Below, piece by piece: positions 7,061 to 14,663 of a stretch of 16,302 nt of DNA. The notes under the pieces were generated by a model. That model worked only from the letters and a program-made list of their open reading frames with translations. It did no database searches and was not told where the DNA came from. The translations under genes and the position numbers were made by a program. The stretch spans positions 1 through 16,302 of the forward strand of contig MSTD01000078.1 in the NCBI GenBank assembly GCA_001942045.1. The letters are read 5' to 3'. Position 1 is the stretch's first letter; the number at the start of each line of letters is the position of its first letter. Origin of the DNA: Mycolicibacterium porcinum (GTDB taxonomy: Bacteria; Actinomycetota; Actinomycetes; Mycobacteriales; Mycobacteriaceae).

Positions 7061-7834
7061 CTACATCACCTTCGACAGAAACTCCTTTGTACGTTCATGT
7101 TTCGGGTTGGCCATCACCTCTCGAGGTTTGCCACTCTCCACGATGACGCCGCCGTCCATGAACACCAGCTTGTCGGCGACCTCACGGGCGAAGCCCATTT
7201 CGTGAGTGACCACCACCATGGTCATACCCTCGCCCGCCAGCTTCTTGATCACCGCCAGCACCTCACCGACCAGCTCGGGGTCCAGCGCCGAGGTCGGCTC
7301 GTCGAACAGCATCAGCTTCGGGTTCATCGCCAGCGCCCGCGCGATGGCGACTCGCTGCTGCTGCCCGCCCGACAGCTGCGCGGGGTACGCGTCGGCCTTG
7401 GCGGCCAAGCCCACCTGATCGAGCAGATCCTTCGCGCGGGCCAGCGCGGCTTCCTTCTTCACCCGCTTGACGCGGATCGGCGCCTCGATGATGTTCTCCA
7501 GGGCCGTACGGTGCGGGAACAGGTTGAAATGCTGGAACACCATGCCGATGTCGCGGCGTTGCCGAGCGGCATCCCGCGGGGCCATCTCATGCAGCTTGCC
7601 GCCCCGCTCGCGGTACCCGATCAGCTCGCCGTCGACATACAGACGGCCCGCGTTGACCTGCTCAAGATGGTTGATACACCGCAGGAACGTGGACTTGCCC
7701 GAGCCCGACGGGCCGACCATGCACAGCACTTCGCCCCGGCCGACATCCAGCGTCACGCCCTTCAGGACATGCAAGGCACCGAAGTTCTTGCACACGCTCT
7801 CCGCGCGCACCATCGGTTCGGCGGGCGCGGTCAT
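7061..7834 (-). CDS. Polar amino-acid ABC transporter, ATP-binding subunit (GlnQ type)
   Basis: Powers import of a polar amino acid across the inner membrane by ATP hydrolysis. The 257-residue protein is full length for the PAAT family. Motifs in order: Walker [10 protein letters not shown] at 41-49, Q-loop Q101 ([11 protein letters not shown]), signature LSGGQ at 154-158, Walker B LMLFDE at 174-179 and switch H211 (VVTHEM). The start ATG at 7834 overlaps the stop of the permease gene as ATGA, the normal sign of coupled translation. Substrate cannot be read from this subunit. The family includes glutamine, glutamate, arginine/histidine and cystine importers. Confidence 0.96.
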   Translation of the reverse strand: MTAPAEPMVRAESVCKNFGALHVLKGVTLDVGRGEVLCMVGPSGSGKSTFLRCINHLEQVNAGRLYVDGELIGYRERGGKLHEMAPRDAARQRRDIGMVFQHFNLFPHRTALENIIEAPIRVKRVKKEAALARAKDLLDQVGLAAKADAYPAQLSGGQQQRVAIARALAMNPKLMLFDEPTSALDPELVGEVLAVIKKLAGEGMTMVVVTHEMGFAREVADKLVFMDGGVIVESGKPREVMANPKHERTKEFLSKVM

Positions 7835-8730
7835 TTCGCCACCGTCTGGGCCTTGGCCAGGGCCTCAAGTTGTTTCGAGGTGAGCTTGCGCGAGGCGCCC
7901 CGTGAGAAGTGCCGCTCAAGGTAGTACTGCCCCACCATCAGGACGCTGGTGATGGCCAGGTACCAGGTGGAGGCGACCAGCAACAGCGGAACTGGTTCGA
8001 ACAACGCGACCCCGATATCTTTTGAGCGGCCGTACAACTCGAAGCTGTACGGCACGGCCGTGACCAGCGATGTGGTCTTGAGCATGCTGATGAACTCGTT
8101 GCCGGTCGGCGGGATGATGACGCGCATCGCCTGCGGAAGGACGGTGCGGCGCATGGTCATTTCCCACGACATCCCCAGCGCTATGGAGGCCTCCGTCTGG
8201 CCTTCCGGCACCGAGATCAAGCCGCCGCGGATGATCTCGGCCATATATGCCGCCTCGTTGAGACCGAGCCCGAGAACCGCCAACCAGAACACATTCGGAT
8301 CCGACAGGCTGAACTCAAAAAGCCGCGGGCCGAACGGCACGCCGATCTGAATGTTCTTGTAGATGACCGGGACGAGGCCCCACAGCACCAACTGCACGTA
8401 GATCGGTGTGCCGCGGAAGATCCACAGGTACGTCCAGGCCACGGCCTTGAGGACCGGGTTGGGCGACAACCGCATCACGGCGAGCAGCACTCCGAGAACG
8501 AGCGCCAGGATCATCGAGTAGATGGTCAGTTGGAGCGTGTTCCAGGCGGCTTCTGAAATGCGTTCGTCGAACAGGTACTTGGCGTATGTCCCCCACCCGT
8601 AGGCCTCGTTGGTGGCCGCACCGTAGATGAACAGCCCGACGAGGATGAGGATGACGATCGCCGCCACCCACCGCCAGGGATGCCGAAGCGGAACGGCATC
8701 GATGGCGGCCGGCGGAGAAGCATCAGTCAT
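7831..8730 (-). CDS. Polar amino-acid ABC transporter, permease subunit
   Basis: The inner-membrane channel of the importer, probably homodimeric. The protein has 299 residues from the ATG at 8730. A cytoplasmic N-terminus leads to a first helix ([18 protein letters not shown]), a short periplasmic stretch, then the HEQRo/PAAT permease core from about residue 60 ([20 protein letters not shown]), the [10 protein letters not shown] motif, and the EAA loop that docks on the ATPase ([19 protein letters not shown] through ALGMS and [10 protein letters not shown]). The start was chosen because the ATG follows the binding-protein stop by 7 bases; a GTG at 8751 would overlap that gene. The C-terminal tail after the last helix is longer than usual and basic ([20 protein letters not shown]). 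Confidence 0.95.
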   Translation of the reverse strand: MTDASPPAAIDAVPLRHPWRWVAAIVILILVGLFIYGAATNEAYGWGTYAKYLFDERISEAAWNTLQLTIYSMILALVLGVLLAVMRLSPNPVLKAVAWTYLWIFRGTPIYVQLVLWGLVPVIYKNIQIGVPFGPRLFEFSLSDPNVFWLAVLGLGLNEAAYMAEIIRGGLISVPEGQTEASIALGMSWEMTMRRTVLPQAMRVIIPPTGNEFISMLKTTSLVTAVPYSFELYGRSKDIGVALFEPVPLLLVASTWYLAITSVLMVGQYYLERHFSRGASRKLTSKQLEALAKAQTVAK

Positions 8731-8737
8731 CGGCGGC

Positions 8738-9658
8738 TCAGTTGATCGCACCGTTGACGACCGGCTTGTCGATCATCCCGTTCTCCGCACCCCAGTTCGC
8801 GGCTATCTGCTTGTAGACACCATTGTCGATCAGGTGCTGAAGCGCCTGCTGCAGCGACGCCGCGAGTGGCGAACCCTTTTGCACCGCCCAACCGTACGGA
8901 GCGGAATCGAAGATCTCCCCTGCCGCTTCAAGCTTTCCGTTGCTCTGCTTGATCGCGTAGGCCGTCACCGGTGAATCCGCCGACATGGCATCCGCCTGAC
9001 CAAGCATGACCGCACTGGTGGCGGCAGTCTGGTCGTCGAACTTCACCACGTTGATCGGGGGCTTGCCCGCCTCGACACACTTCTGGATGCGGGCCGGCAT
9101 CTCGTCGGTGTCCTGCACCGTCGCAGTCTGCACCGCGATCTTCTTGCCGCAGGCGTCATCCGGGTTGATTCCCGCGCCGACCTTCTGCGCCCATGACGAA
9201 CCGGCACTGAAGTAAGTCACGAAGTCGACCTGCTCCTCGCGCTTCTTCGAGTCGGTGAACGAGGACATGCCGAGGTTGTAGTTTCCGCCCTGGACGGACG
9301 GGATGATCTTGTCGAACAACGACGCCCGATACTCCGGAGCCAGACCCAGAGTCGCGGCAATCGCATTCATCAAATCGACGTCGAAGCCGATGATCTTGCC
9401 GGCGGGGTCCTTGAACTCGTTGGGCGGGTAGGTCGGGTCGGTTCCGACGATGAGCTTGCCGCTCGACTTGATCGGCTCCGGCACGGTGTTGGCGATCGCG
9501 TCGACCTTCTCGACCTTTGCCGCGGTCGTCGTCTTGGTTTCGGATCCACCAGATTCCGTATTGTTCGCGCAGCCCGACATCGCGAGCGCACCGCTTGCGG
9601 CAACCACCACGGCGACACGCCACAGCTTGCTTCGTCGGGGACGACATCCAACAGTCAC
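8738..9658 (-). CDS. Amino-acid-binding lipoprotein (SBP_bac_3)
   Basis: Captures the substrate outside the membrane and delivers it to the permease. The 306-residue precursor starts at GTG 9658, with a clear AGAGG motif 5 bases upstream. A signal peptide with an Arg/Lys-rich n-region (CRPRRSKLWR) and a hydrophobic core ends in a lipobox-like MSGC, so C30 is the likely lipidated residue. A Ser/Thr-rich linker follows to about residue 50, then the type 3 solute-binding fold: KLIVGTDPTYPPNEF, GFDVDLMNAIAATLG, MSSFTDSKKREEQVDFVTYF, a hinge region around IAVQTATVQD, and DAMSADSPVTAYAI. The pattern fits polar amino-acid binders, but glutamine, glutamate and cystine cannot be told apart from the sequence alone. 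It is first in the transporter-sulfurtransferase operon and would be expressed most strongly. Confidence 0.94.
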   Translation of the reverse strand: MTVGCRPRRSKLWRVAVVVAASGALAMSGCANNTESGGSETKTTTAAKVEKVDAIANTVPEPIKSSGKLIVGTDPTYPPNEFKDPAGKIIGFDVDLMNAIAATLGLAPEYRASLFDKIIPSVQGGNYNLGMSSFTDSKKREEQVDFVTYFSAGSSWAQKVGAGINPDDACGKKIAVQTATVQDTDEMPARIQKCVEAGKPPINVVKFDDQTAATSAVMLGQADAMSADSPVTAYAIKQSNGKLEAAGEIFDSAPYGWAVQKGSPLAASLQQALQHLIDNGVYKQIAANWGAENGMIDKPVVNGAIN

Positions 9659-9712
9659 GGTTGCCTCTTCTCTCTGTCTGCGGCGGTGGTCGGGCTATCC
9701 CGAATCGGAGAC

Positions 9713-9788
9713 GTTAACGGTCCCCGGCCGGGGATGCATTGCCGGTAACGGAACCTTAACGAGCATGCTTCGACGCCACAGCCGTAAC
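9713..9788. promoter_or_regulatory. TAAC repeat cluster, candidate GlnR boxes
   Basis: The 174-base divergent region between the binding-protein gene and the HdeD-like gene holds four (G/T)TAAC elements: GTTAAC at 9713-9718, GTAAC at 9745-9749, TTAAC at 9756-9760 and GTAAC at 9784-9788. The middle two are 11 bases apart, one DNA turn, and keep the AC-N9-AC core reported for mycobacterial GlnR sites. A 12-bp palindrome CCCCGGCCGGGG lies at 9722-9733. Nitrogen-responsive control of the amino-acid importer would fit. The match is to a loose consensus only. Confidence 0.4.
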
Positions 9789-9832
9789 GCAAAAACCGCG
9801 ATCTACATCTACGTTTGTGTCAAACTGCCAGC

Positions 9833-10420
9833 ATGGAGACCACTGCTTCGCCAAACTTGTTGCCACATCTGTGGAAATCGACGCTGGTATCGGGAATTCT
9901 CGCCGTCATCCTCGGAATCCTGGTACTGGTGTGGCCCGGCATCACCATTCTGGTCGCGGCGATCTTTCTCGGCGTCTACCTGTTGATCACCGGTATTTCT
10001 CAGCTCGTTCTGGCCTTCAGCCTGCGGTCGTCGGTCGGTGGGCGGGTGCTGTTGTTCATCGGCGGTGCCGCCGCACTCGTGCTGGCTGTGCTGTGCTTCG
10101 TCAGCCTCGAGAATTCGGTGAGCCTGCTGGCGATCTGGATCGGCGTCGGGTTCATCTTCCGCGGTGTGGCAACCGCGATGTCGGCCATCGGAGATCCCTC
10201 GCTGCCCGGGCGGATCTGGGAGATCATCATCGGCATCATCAGTGTCATCGCCGGCATCATCATGTTCGTCGCCCCGTTGGAGGGTTTGGTCGCGCTGGCT
10301 CAGGTCACCGGCATCATCCTGATCGTGATCGGGGTGATCGAGGTGATTTCGGCCTTCGGAATCCGCAGCGGCGCCAAGAAGCTCACGGCGGCGATCTCGC
10401 CGGAGGGTTCGGCATCGTGA
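9833..10420 (+). CDS. HdeD/DUF308-family membrane protein (Rv1624c-like)
   Basis: A 195-residue inner-membrane protein with about six transmembrane helices arranged as repeated DUF308 hairpins: GILAVILGILVLVWPGITIL, LVAAIFLGVYLLITG, RVLLFIGGAAALVLAVLCF, LAIWIGVGFIFRGVATA, IIIGIISVIAGIIMFVAP and GIILIVIGVIEVISAFGI. The N- and C-termini are short and polar. In enteric bacteria HdeD is linked to acid resistance; no biochemical role is established for the mycobacterial version. Position, size and sequence fit Rv1624c, which precedes cydA in M. tuberculosis. The start is the ATG at 9833, which matches the homolog's length; the ribosome-binding site is poor. cydA begins 89 bases downstream on the same strand, so the gene may be co-transcribed with the cyd operon, although cydA has its own promoter-like region. 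Confidence 0.9.
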   Translation: METTASPNLLPHLWKSTLVSGILAVILGILVLVWPGITILVAAIFLGVYLLITGISQLVLAFSLRSSVGGRVLLFIGGAAALVLAVLCFVSLENSVSLLAIWIGVGFIFRGVATAMSAIGDPSLPGRIWEIIIGIISVIAGIIMFVAPLEGLVALAQVTGIILIVIGVIEVISAFGIRSGAKKLTAAISPEGSAS

Positions 10421-10430
10421 CGTAAGACAC
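10417..10430. promoter_or_regulatory. Weak CRP-like half-conserved site upstream of cydA
   Basis: GTG (10417-10419) and CAC (10428-10430) are separated by 8 bases, the core spacing of the mycobacterial CRP site TGTGA-N6-TCACA. The left half site is CGTGA and the right half is ACACC, so about 7 of 10 positions agree. It overlaps the stop codon of the HdeD-like gene. It is about 50 bases upstream of a possible cydA transcription start, a sensible position for activation. The match is weak. Confidence 0.25.
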
Positions 10431-10458
10431 CGGTCAGGTCAGCTGCCGGTTGCCGACT

Positions 10459-10481
10459 ATCTACTACACTTCGTCGTAGAT
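10459..10481. promoter_or_regulatory. Interrupted palindrome over the cydA promoter
   Basis: ATCTACTAC at 10459-10467 pairs with GTCGTAGAT at 10473-10481 with one mismatch in each nine-base arm, around 5 bases. The half site TACTACA is the kind recognised by BlaI/MecI-type winged-helix repressors. TACACT at 10465-10470 could be the -10 hexamer, so a bound repressor would cover the promoter. No clear -35 was seen. The cydA ribosome-binding motif (GGAAG/AGGG) lies downstream at 10496-10505. Confidence 0.42.
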
Positions 10482-10509
10482 TGATCTGAGACCTCGGAAG
10501 TAGGGCCAG

Positions 10510-12003
10510 ATGGACGCTTTGGACGTATCGCGGTGGCAGTTCGGTATCACCACCGTCTACCACTTCATTTTCGTTCCGTTGACGATCGGCTTGGCGCCGC
10601 TGATCGCCGTCATGCAGACGGCGTGGGTGGTCACAGGCAACGACAGCTGGTATCGGCTGACGCGGTTCTTCGGCAAGCTGTTCCTGATCAACTTCGCCAT
10701 TGGTGTGGCGACGGGCATCGTGCAGGAGTTCCAGTTCGGCATGAACTGGAGCGAATACTCCCGCTTCGTCGGCGACATCTTCGGCGCCCCGTTGGCATTC
10801 GAGGGTCTGGTCGCGTTCTTCGTCGAGTCCACGTTCATCGGCTTGTGGATCTTCGGCTGGACGCGACTGCCCCGGGTGGTTCACCTGGTCTGCATCTGGA
10901 CGGTGGCCTTCGCAGTCAACGCCTCGGCGTTCTTCATCATCGCGGCGAACTCATTCATGCAGCATCCGGTCGGTGCCAAGTTCAACCCGGAGAGCGGACG
11001 CGCGGAGCTGATCGACTTCGGTGCCCTGCTGACCAACAACACCGGGATCTGGGCCTTCCTGCACGTCGTCGCCGGAGCGCTGCTCACCGCAGGTACTTTC
11101 GTCGCGACCGTGAGCGCCTGGCTGATGGTGCGGGACCGGCACAAGGCGGCCCGCAGCGAAGGGCTGGACGGTCCGGCTGCGGAAGCGGGGAACGACTCCG
11201 CCGGGATGTACCGGCCGGCAACGATTCTGGGCAGTGCGGTCGCGTTGGCCGCAGTGGCGGTGCTGTTCTTCACCGGAGACATCCAGGGCAAGCTGATGTT
11301 CGTCCAGCAACCCATGAAGATGGCTTCGGCCGAATCGCTGTGCGACACGCAGACCGATCCGGACTTCTCGGTTCTGACCGTCGGCACGCACAACAACTGC
11401 GCCAGCGTGAAGCACGTCATCGAAGTTCCCTACGTGCTGCCCTTCTTGGCCGAAAGCAAGTTCAGTGGCGTCACCTTGGAGGGCGTCAACGACCTGCAGC
11501 AGAAGTACGAAGCCAAGTTCGGGCCCGGCGACTACCGGCCGAACCTGTTCGTCACCTACTGGTCGTTCCGGGCCATGATCGGCTTCATGGCGGTTCCACT
11601 GGCGTTCGCGCTGCTGGCGCTGTGGCTCACCCGCGGTCGTCGACTCCCCGATCAGCGGTGGTTCGGCATTTTCGCGTTGGTCACCCTGCCGACACCGTTC
11701 CTCGCCAATTCCGCGGGCTGGGTGTTCACCGAGATGGGTCGGCAACCCTGGGTCGTGGTACCCAACCCCACCGGTGACCAGATGGTGCGGCTCACCGTGC
11801 AACAAGGCGTGTCGGATCATTCGGCGGGCACGGTCTTCTTCTCCCTCGCCGTCTTCACCCTGCTCTACGGCGTCCTCGCGGTCGTCTGGTTCTGGCTCAT
11901 GCGTCGCTACGTGACCGAAGGGCCCCAGGAACACGATTCCGAGCCGGCACCGCCCACGCCTCCCGGCGAGGACGAATCCGCCCCGTTGTCGTTCGCGTAC
12001 TGA
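10510..12003 (+). CDS. cydA: Cytochrome bd quinol oxidase subunit I
   Basis: The heme-bearing subunit of cytochrome bd, which oxidises menaquinol and reduces O2 to water in the inner membrane. The 497-residue protein has nine helices. Heme ligands are present: H18 for b595 (TTVYHFIF, E. coli H19), H185 and M356 for b558 (WAFLHVV, SFRAMIGF; E. coli H186 and M393). Proton-path acids E98 and E106 lie in FEGLVAFFVES, and E408 with R411 in GWVFTEMGRQPW match E. coli E445 and R448. The periplasmic Q-loop between helices 6 and 7 (about 255-348) is the short type seen in actinobacteria and contains cysteines C278 and C297. The C-terminal tail is acidic and proline-rich. It is first in the cydABDC operon; the ATG at 10510 has AGGG close upstream. 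Confidence 0.98.
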   Translation: MDALDVSRWQFGITTVYHFIFVPLTIGLAPLIAVMQTAWVVTGNDSWYRLTRFFGKLFLINFAIGVATGIVQEFQFGMNWSEYSRFVGDIFGAPLAFEGLVAFFVESTFIGLWIFGWTRLPRVVHLVCIWTVAFAVNASAFFIIAANSFMQHPVGAKFNPESGRAELIDFGALLTNNTGIWAFLHVVAGALLTAGTFVATVSAWLMVRDRHKAARSEGLDGPAAEAGNDSAGMYRPATILGSAVALAAVAVLFFTGDIQGKLMFVQQPMKMASAESLCDTQTDPDFSVLTVGTHNNCASVKHVIEVPYVLPFLAESKFSGVTLEGVNDLQQKYEAKFGPGDYRPNLFVTYWSFRAMIGFMAVPLAFALLALWLTRGRRLPDQRWFGIFALVTLPTPFLANSAGWVFTEMGRQPWVVVPNPTGDQMVRLTVQQGVSDHSAGTVFFSLAVFTLLYGVLAVVWFWLMRRYVTEGPQEHDSEPAPPTPPGEDESAPLSFAY

Positions 12004-12018
12004 GAGGACTGATCTCAG

Positions 12019-13059
12019 ATGGGACTCCAAGAACTCTGGTTCATACTCATCGCCGCGCTGTTCCTCGGATTCGTGGTACTGGAAGGCTTTGACTTCGGCG
12101 TCGGGATGTTGATGGCCCCGCTGGGCAGCGCGGGCGAGGGCGATCCGGAAAGCCGCAGGCGCGCGGTGCTCAACACCATCGGGCCGGTGTGGGATGGCAA
12201 TGAGGTGTGGCTGATCACGGCGGGCGCCGCCATGTTCGCCGCATTTCCGAACTGGTACGCCACCATGTTCTCGGCGCTGTACCTACCGCTACTGGCAATC
12301 CTGTTCGGGATGATCCTGCGCGTGGTGGGCATCGAATGGCGCGGCAAGATCGACGACCCCAAGTGGCGCAAATGGGCTGACATCGGCATCGCCGCGGGAT
12401 CGTGGCTGCCGGCGATTCTGTGGGGCGTGGCTTTCGCAATCCTGGTGCGCGGGTTGCCGATTGACGCCGACCACCGAGTCGATGCCTCCGTGGGTGACGT
12501 GCTCAACGCCTACACCCTGCTCGGCGGGCTGGCCACGGCGTCGTTGTTCGCGTTCTACGGCTCCGTGTTCATCGCTCTGAAAACCGCTGGGCCCGTACGC
12601 GATGACGCCTTCCGGTTCGCCCGGGCACTGACCGTTCCGGTGATCCTGCTGGCGGGCGGCTTCGGTCTGTGGACGCAGCTGGCCCACGGCAAGCCCTGGA
12701 CCTGGGCACCGCTGGCGGTCGCAGTGGTCGCGCTGCTGATCTCGGTGGCGCTCATGTGGTCGCGGTCCCGGGAAGGTTGGGCGTTCGTCGCCACGGTCGT
12801 GGTGGTGGCGGCCGTCGTCGTCCTGCTGTTCGGGTCGATGTACCCGCACCTGCTGCCGTCCACCCTTAATCCGGACTGGGGCGTGACGATCTACAACGGC
12901 TCGTCGACGCCGTACACATTGAAGATCATGACCTGGGCGTCGTTGACATTGCTGCCTCTGGTTCTGGTGTACCAGGGTTGGACGTACTGGGTGTTCCGCA
13001 AACGGATTTCAGCGGACCGGATCCCGGCTTCCATCGGACTGTCGCGGCGGTCGGCCTGA
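12019..13059 (+). CDS. cydB: Cytochrome bd quinol oxidase subunit II
   Basis: The second integral membrane subunit of the bd oxidase, needed for heme d site stability and oxygen/proton access. The 346-residue protein has about eight helices. The family signatures are near the N-terminus: LEGFDFGVGML at 21-31 and GPVWDGNEVWLI at 55-66, followed by AAFPNWYATMFSALYLPL. The start ATG lies 15 bases after the cydA stop, with GAGAGGA as ribosome-binding site, so the two subunits are made from one message. The C-terminus overlaps the longest reading of cydD. Confidence 0.97.
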   Translation: MGLQELWFILIAALFLGFVVLEGFDFGVGMLMAPLGSAGEGDPESRRRAVLNTIGPVWDGNEVWLITAGAAMFAAFPNWYATMFSALYLPLLAILFGMILRVVGIEWRGKIDDPKWRKWADIGIAAGSWLPAILWGVAFAILVRGLPIDADHRVDASVGDVLNAYTLLGGLATASLFAFYGSVFIALKTAGPVRDDAFRFARALTVPVILLAGGFGLWTQLAHGKPWTWAPLAVAVVALLISVALMWSRSREGWAFVATVVVVAAVVVLLFGSMYPHLLPSTLNPDWGVTIYNGSSTPYTLKIMTWASLTLLPLVLVYQGWTYWVFRKRISADRIPASIGLSRRSA

Positions 13060-14663
13060 ATCTCTGGCGCGCACTCGGCGTCCGCGGCGCCACCGGCTCA
13101 TCCTCGGCGCTGCGACGTCACCTCCTGGCGACAGTGGCCTGTGGCGTAACCATCAGCGCCAGCACCATTGCCGCGGCTGTCGTGCTGGCGCACATCGTCG
13201 CCGCGGTCATCACCGAACCGGGCTCGGCGACTCGCCACGGTGCGGCCATCGTCGCGCTGTCTGCGCTGTGGTTGCTGCGCGCGGCCGCGCACTGGCTCCA
13301 GGGCCGGCTGTCGCAACGCGGCGCGACTGCAGTGATCGGCGAGGTATCCGGACAGGTGCTGCGCACTGTGACGTCCTTGCCACCAAGGAGATTGGCGACG
13401 GACCGGGATGCTGCCGCAGCAGTGGTGACTCGCGGCCTCGACGGGCTGCGCCCGTACTTCACCGGCTATGTACCCGCGGTGGTGCAGGCCGCGGTCCTCA
13501 CGCCGGTGGCGGTGCTCGTGATGGCCTGCTACGACCTGCAAGCCGCGGCGATCGTGGTGATCGCGCTGCCGTTGATCCCGATCTTCATGATCCTGATCGG
13601 ACTGGTCACGGCCGAGCGCTCGGCGGCCGCGCTGGCCGCGATGACCACGCTGCAAGCCCGCCTGCTCGATCTGGTTGCGGGAATCCCGACCCTGCGGGCA
13701 GTCGGCCGAGCCGCCGGATCGGTGCAGCGGATCACCGAACTGGCGGCCGCGCATCGCCGTTCGGCCATGGCGACGCTCCGGATCGCATTCTTGTCCTCGC
13801 TCGTACTGGAACTGCTCGCCACCCTGGGCGTGGCCTTGGTGGCGGTCAGTGTCGGCGTGCGGTTGGTATACGGGGAGATCACCCTCGGGGCGGGACTGAC
13901 CGTCCTCCTGCTGGCCCCCGAGGTATTTTGGCCGCTGCGTCGGGTAGGGGCCGCCTTTCACGCCGCGCAGGACGGTAAAACGGCAGCGGAGCAGGCTTTT
14001 CGGTTGTGTGAGGCGCCGCCGACCGCAGCGGGCGACATCTGTGTGCCGAATGCCGCGCCGACGATCGAGTTGGACGGTCTCGAGCCGGCGATCGAACCCG
14101 GCCGGGTCACGGTGCTGACCGGACCCAACGGCGCCGGGAAATCGACTGCGCTGCAAGCAATTCTCGGATTGGCCCCGCTACCCTCAGGACCGGTGTGCGT
14201 CGACGGCGTCGACGTCACTGACCTGGATCTGCAGGCATGGTGGCGCAACATCGCCTGGCTTCCCCACCGTCCCGTCCTGATTCCCGGCACCGTCCTGGAG
14301 AACTTGGAATTGCTGGGGCCGCTGGACGATCTGGAACAAGCCTGCCGCGACGCCGGATTCGACGACGTTCTCGACGATCTTCCCGACGGTCTGAACACCC
14401 GGATCGGCCGGACCGGTGTCGGTCTGTCCCTGGGACAACGACAACGGCTCGGACTGGCCCGCGCCCTCGGATCGTCCGCACGGCTCCTCCTCCTCGATGA
14501 ACCCACCGCCCATCTGGATGCCGCGCTGGAGCAGCGGGTGCTGCAAACCATCGTCGCGCGGGCCCGGGCAGGCGCCACCGTGGTGGTGGTCGGCCATCGG
14601 GACCCGGTCCTGGCCATCGGCGATCAGGTGATGACGATTGGTACCGCACATGTTCCGTCGTGA
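12978..14663 (+). CDS. cydD: CydDC ABC transporter subunit CydD (start uncertain)
   Basis: One half of the heterodimeric CydDC exporter, required for cytochrome bd assembly; thiols and heme have both been proposed as cargo. In the 561-codon reading from TTG 12978, the membrane domain (about 50-330) has six helices and the ATPase domain follows. Walker A GPNGAGKST is at 382-390, signature LSLGQ at 483-487, Walker B LLLLDE at 503-508 and switch H540 (VVGHRD). The usual Q-loop glutamine is a histidine (LPHRP, H430). The start is unclear: TTG 12978 is the only standard start upstream, but it overlaps cydB by 82 bases and the first about 26 codons read like a cydB shadow. Homology suggests a start near 13056, where a CTG overlaps the cydB stop as CTGA; the next GTG, at 13134, would cut into the first helix. 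It overlaps cydC by 14 bases. Confidence 0.93.
   Translation: MDVLGVPQTDFSGPDPGFHRTVAAVGLNLWRALGVRGATGSSSALRRHLLATVACGVTISASTIAAAVVLAHIVAAVITEPGSATRHGAAIVALSALWLLRAAAHWLQGRLSQRGATAVIGEVSGQVLRTVTSLPPRRLATDRDAAAAVVTRGLDGLRPYFTGYVPAVVQAAVLTPVAVLVMACYDLQAAAIVVIALPLIPIFMILIGLVTAERSAAALAAMTTLQARLLDLVAGIPTLRAVGRAAGSVQRITELAAAHRRSAMATLRIAFLSSLVLELLATLGVALVAVSVGVRLVYGEITLGAGLTVLLLAPEVFWPLRRVGAAFHAAQDGKTAAEQAFRLCEAPPTAAGDICVPNAAPTIELDGLEPAIEPGRVTVLTGPNGAGKSTALQAILGLAPLPSGPVCVDGVDVTDLDLQAWWRNIAWLPHRPVLIPGTVLENLELLGPLDDLEQACRDAGFDDVLDDLPDGLNTRIGRTGVGLSLGQRQRLGLARALGSSARLLLLDEPTAHLDAALEQRVLQTIVARARAGATVVVVGHRDPVLAIGDQVMTIGTAHVPS

Noticed and set aside
9722..9733. CCCCGGCCGGGG palindrome as a specific operator
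   Set aside because: A short GC-only palindrome is common by chance in this base composition; noted only as part of the intergenic region.
9813..9825. GTTTG-TGT-CAAAC small dyad before the HdeD-like gene
   Set aside because: The arms are only 5 bp, and no known motif or promoter arrangement supports it.
10951..12030. 359-codon minus-strand open frame opposite cydA
   Set aside because: cydA is certain on the plus strand; the antisense product is Arg/Gly/His-rich and featureless.
13098..14156. 352-codon minus-strand open frame opposite cydD
   Set aside because: Antisense shadow of a gene with intact Walker motifs.
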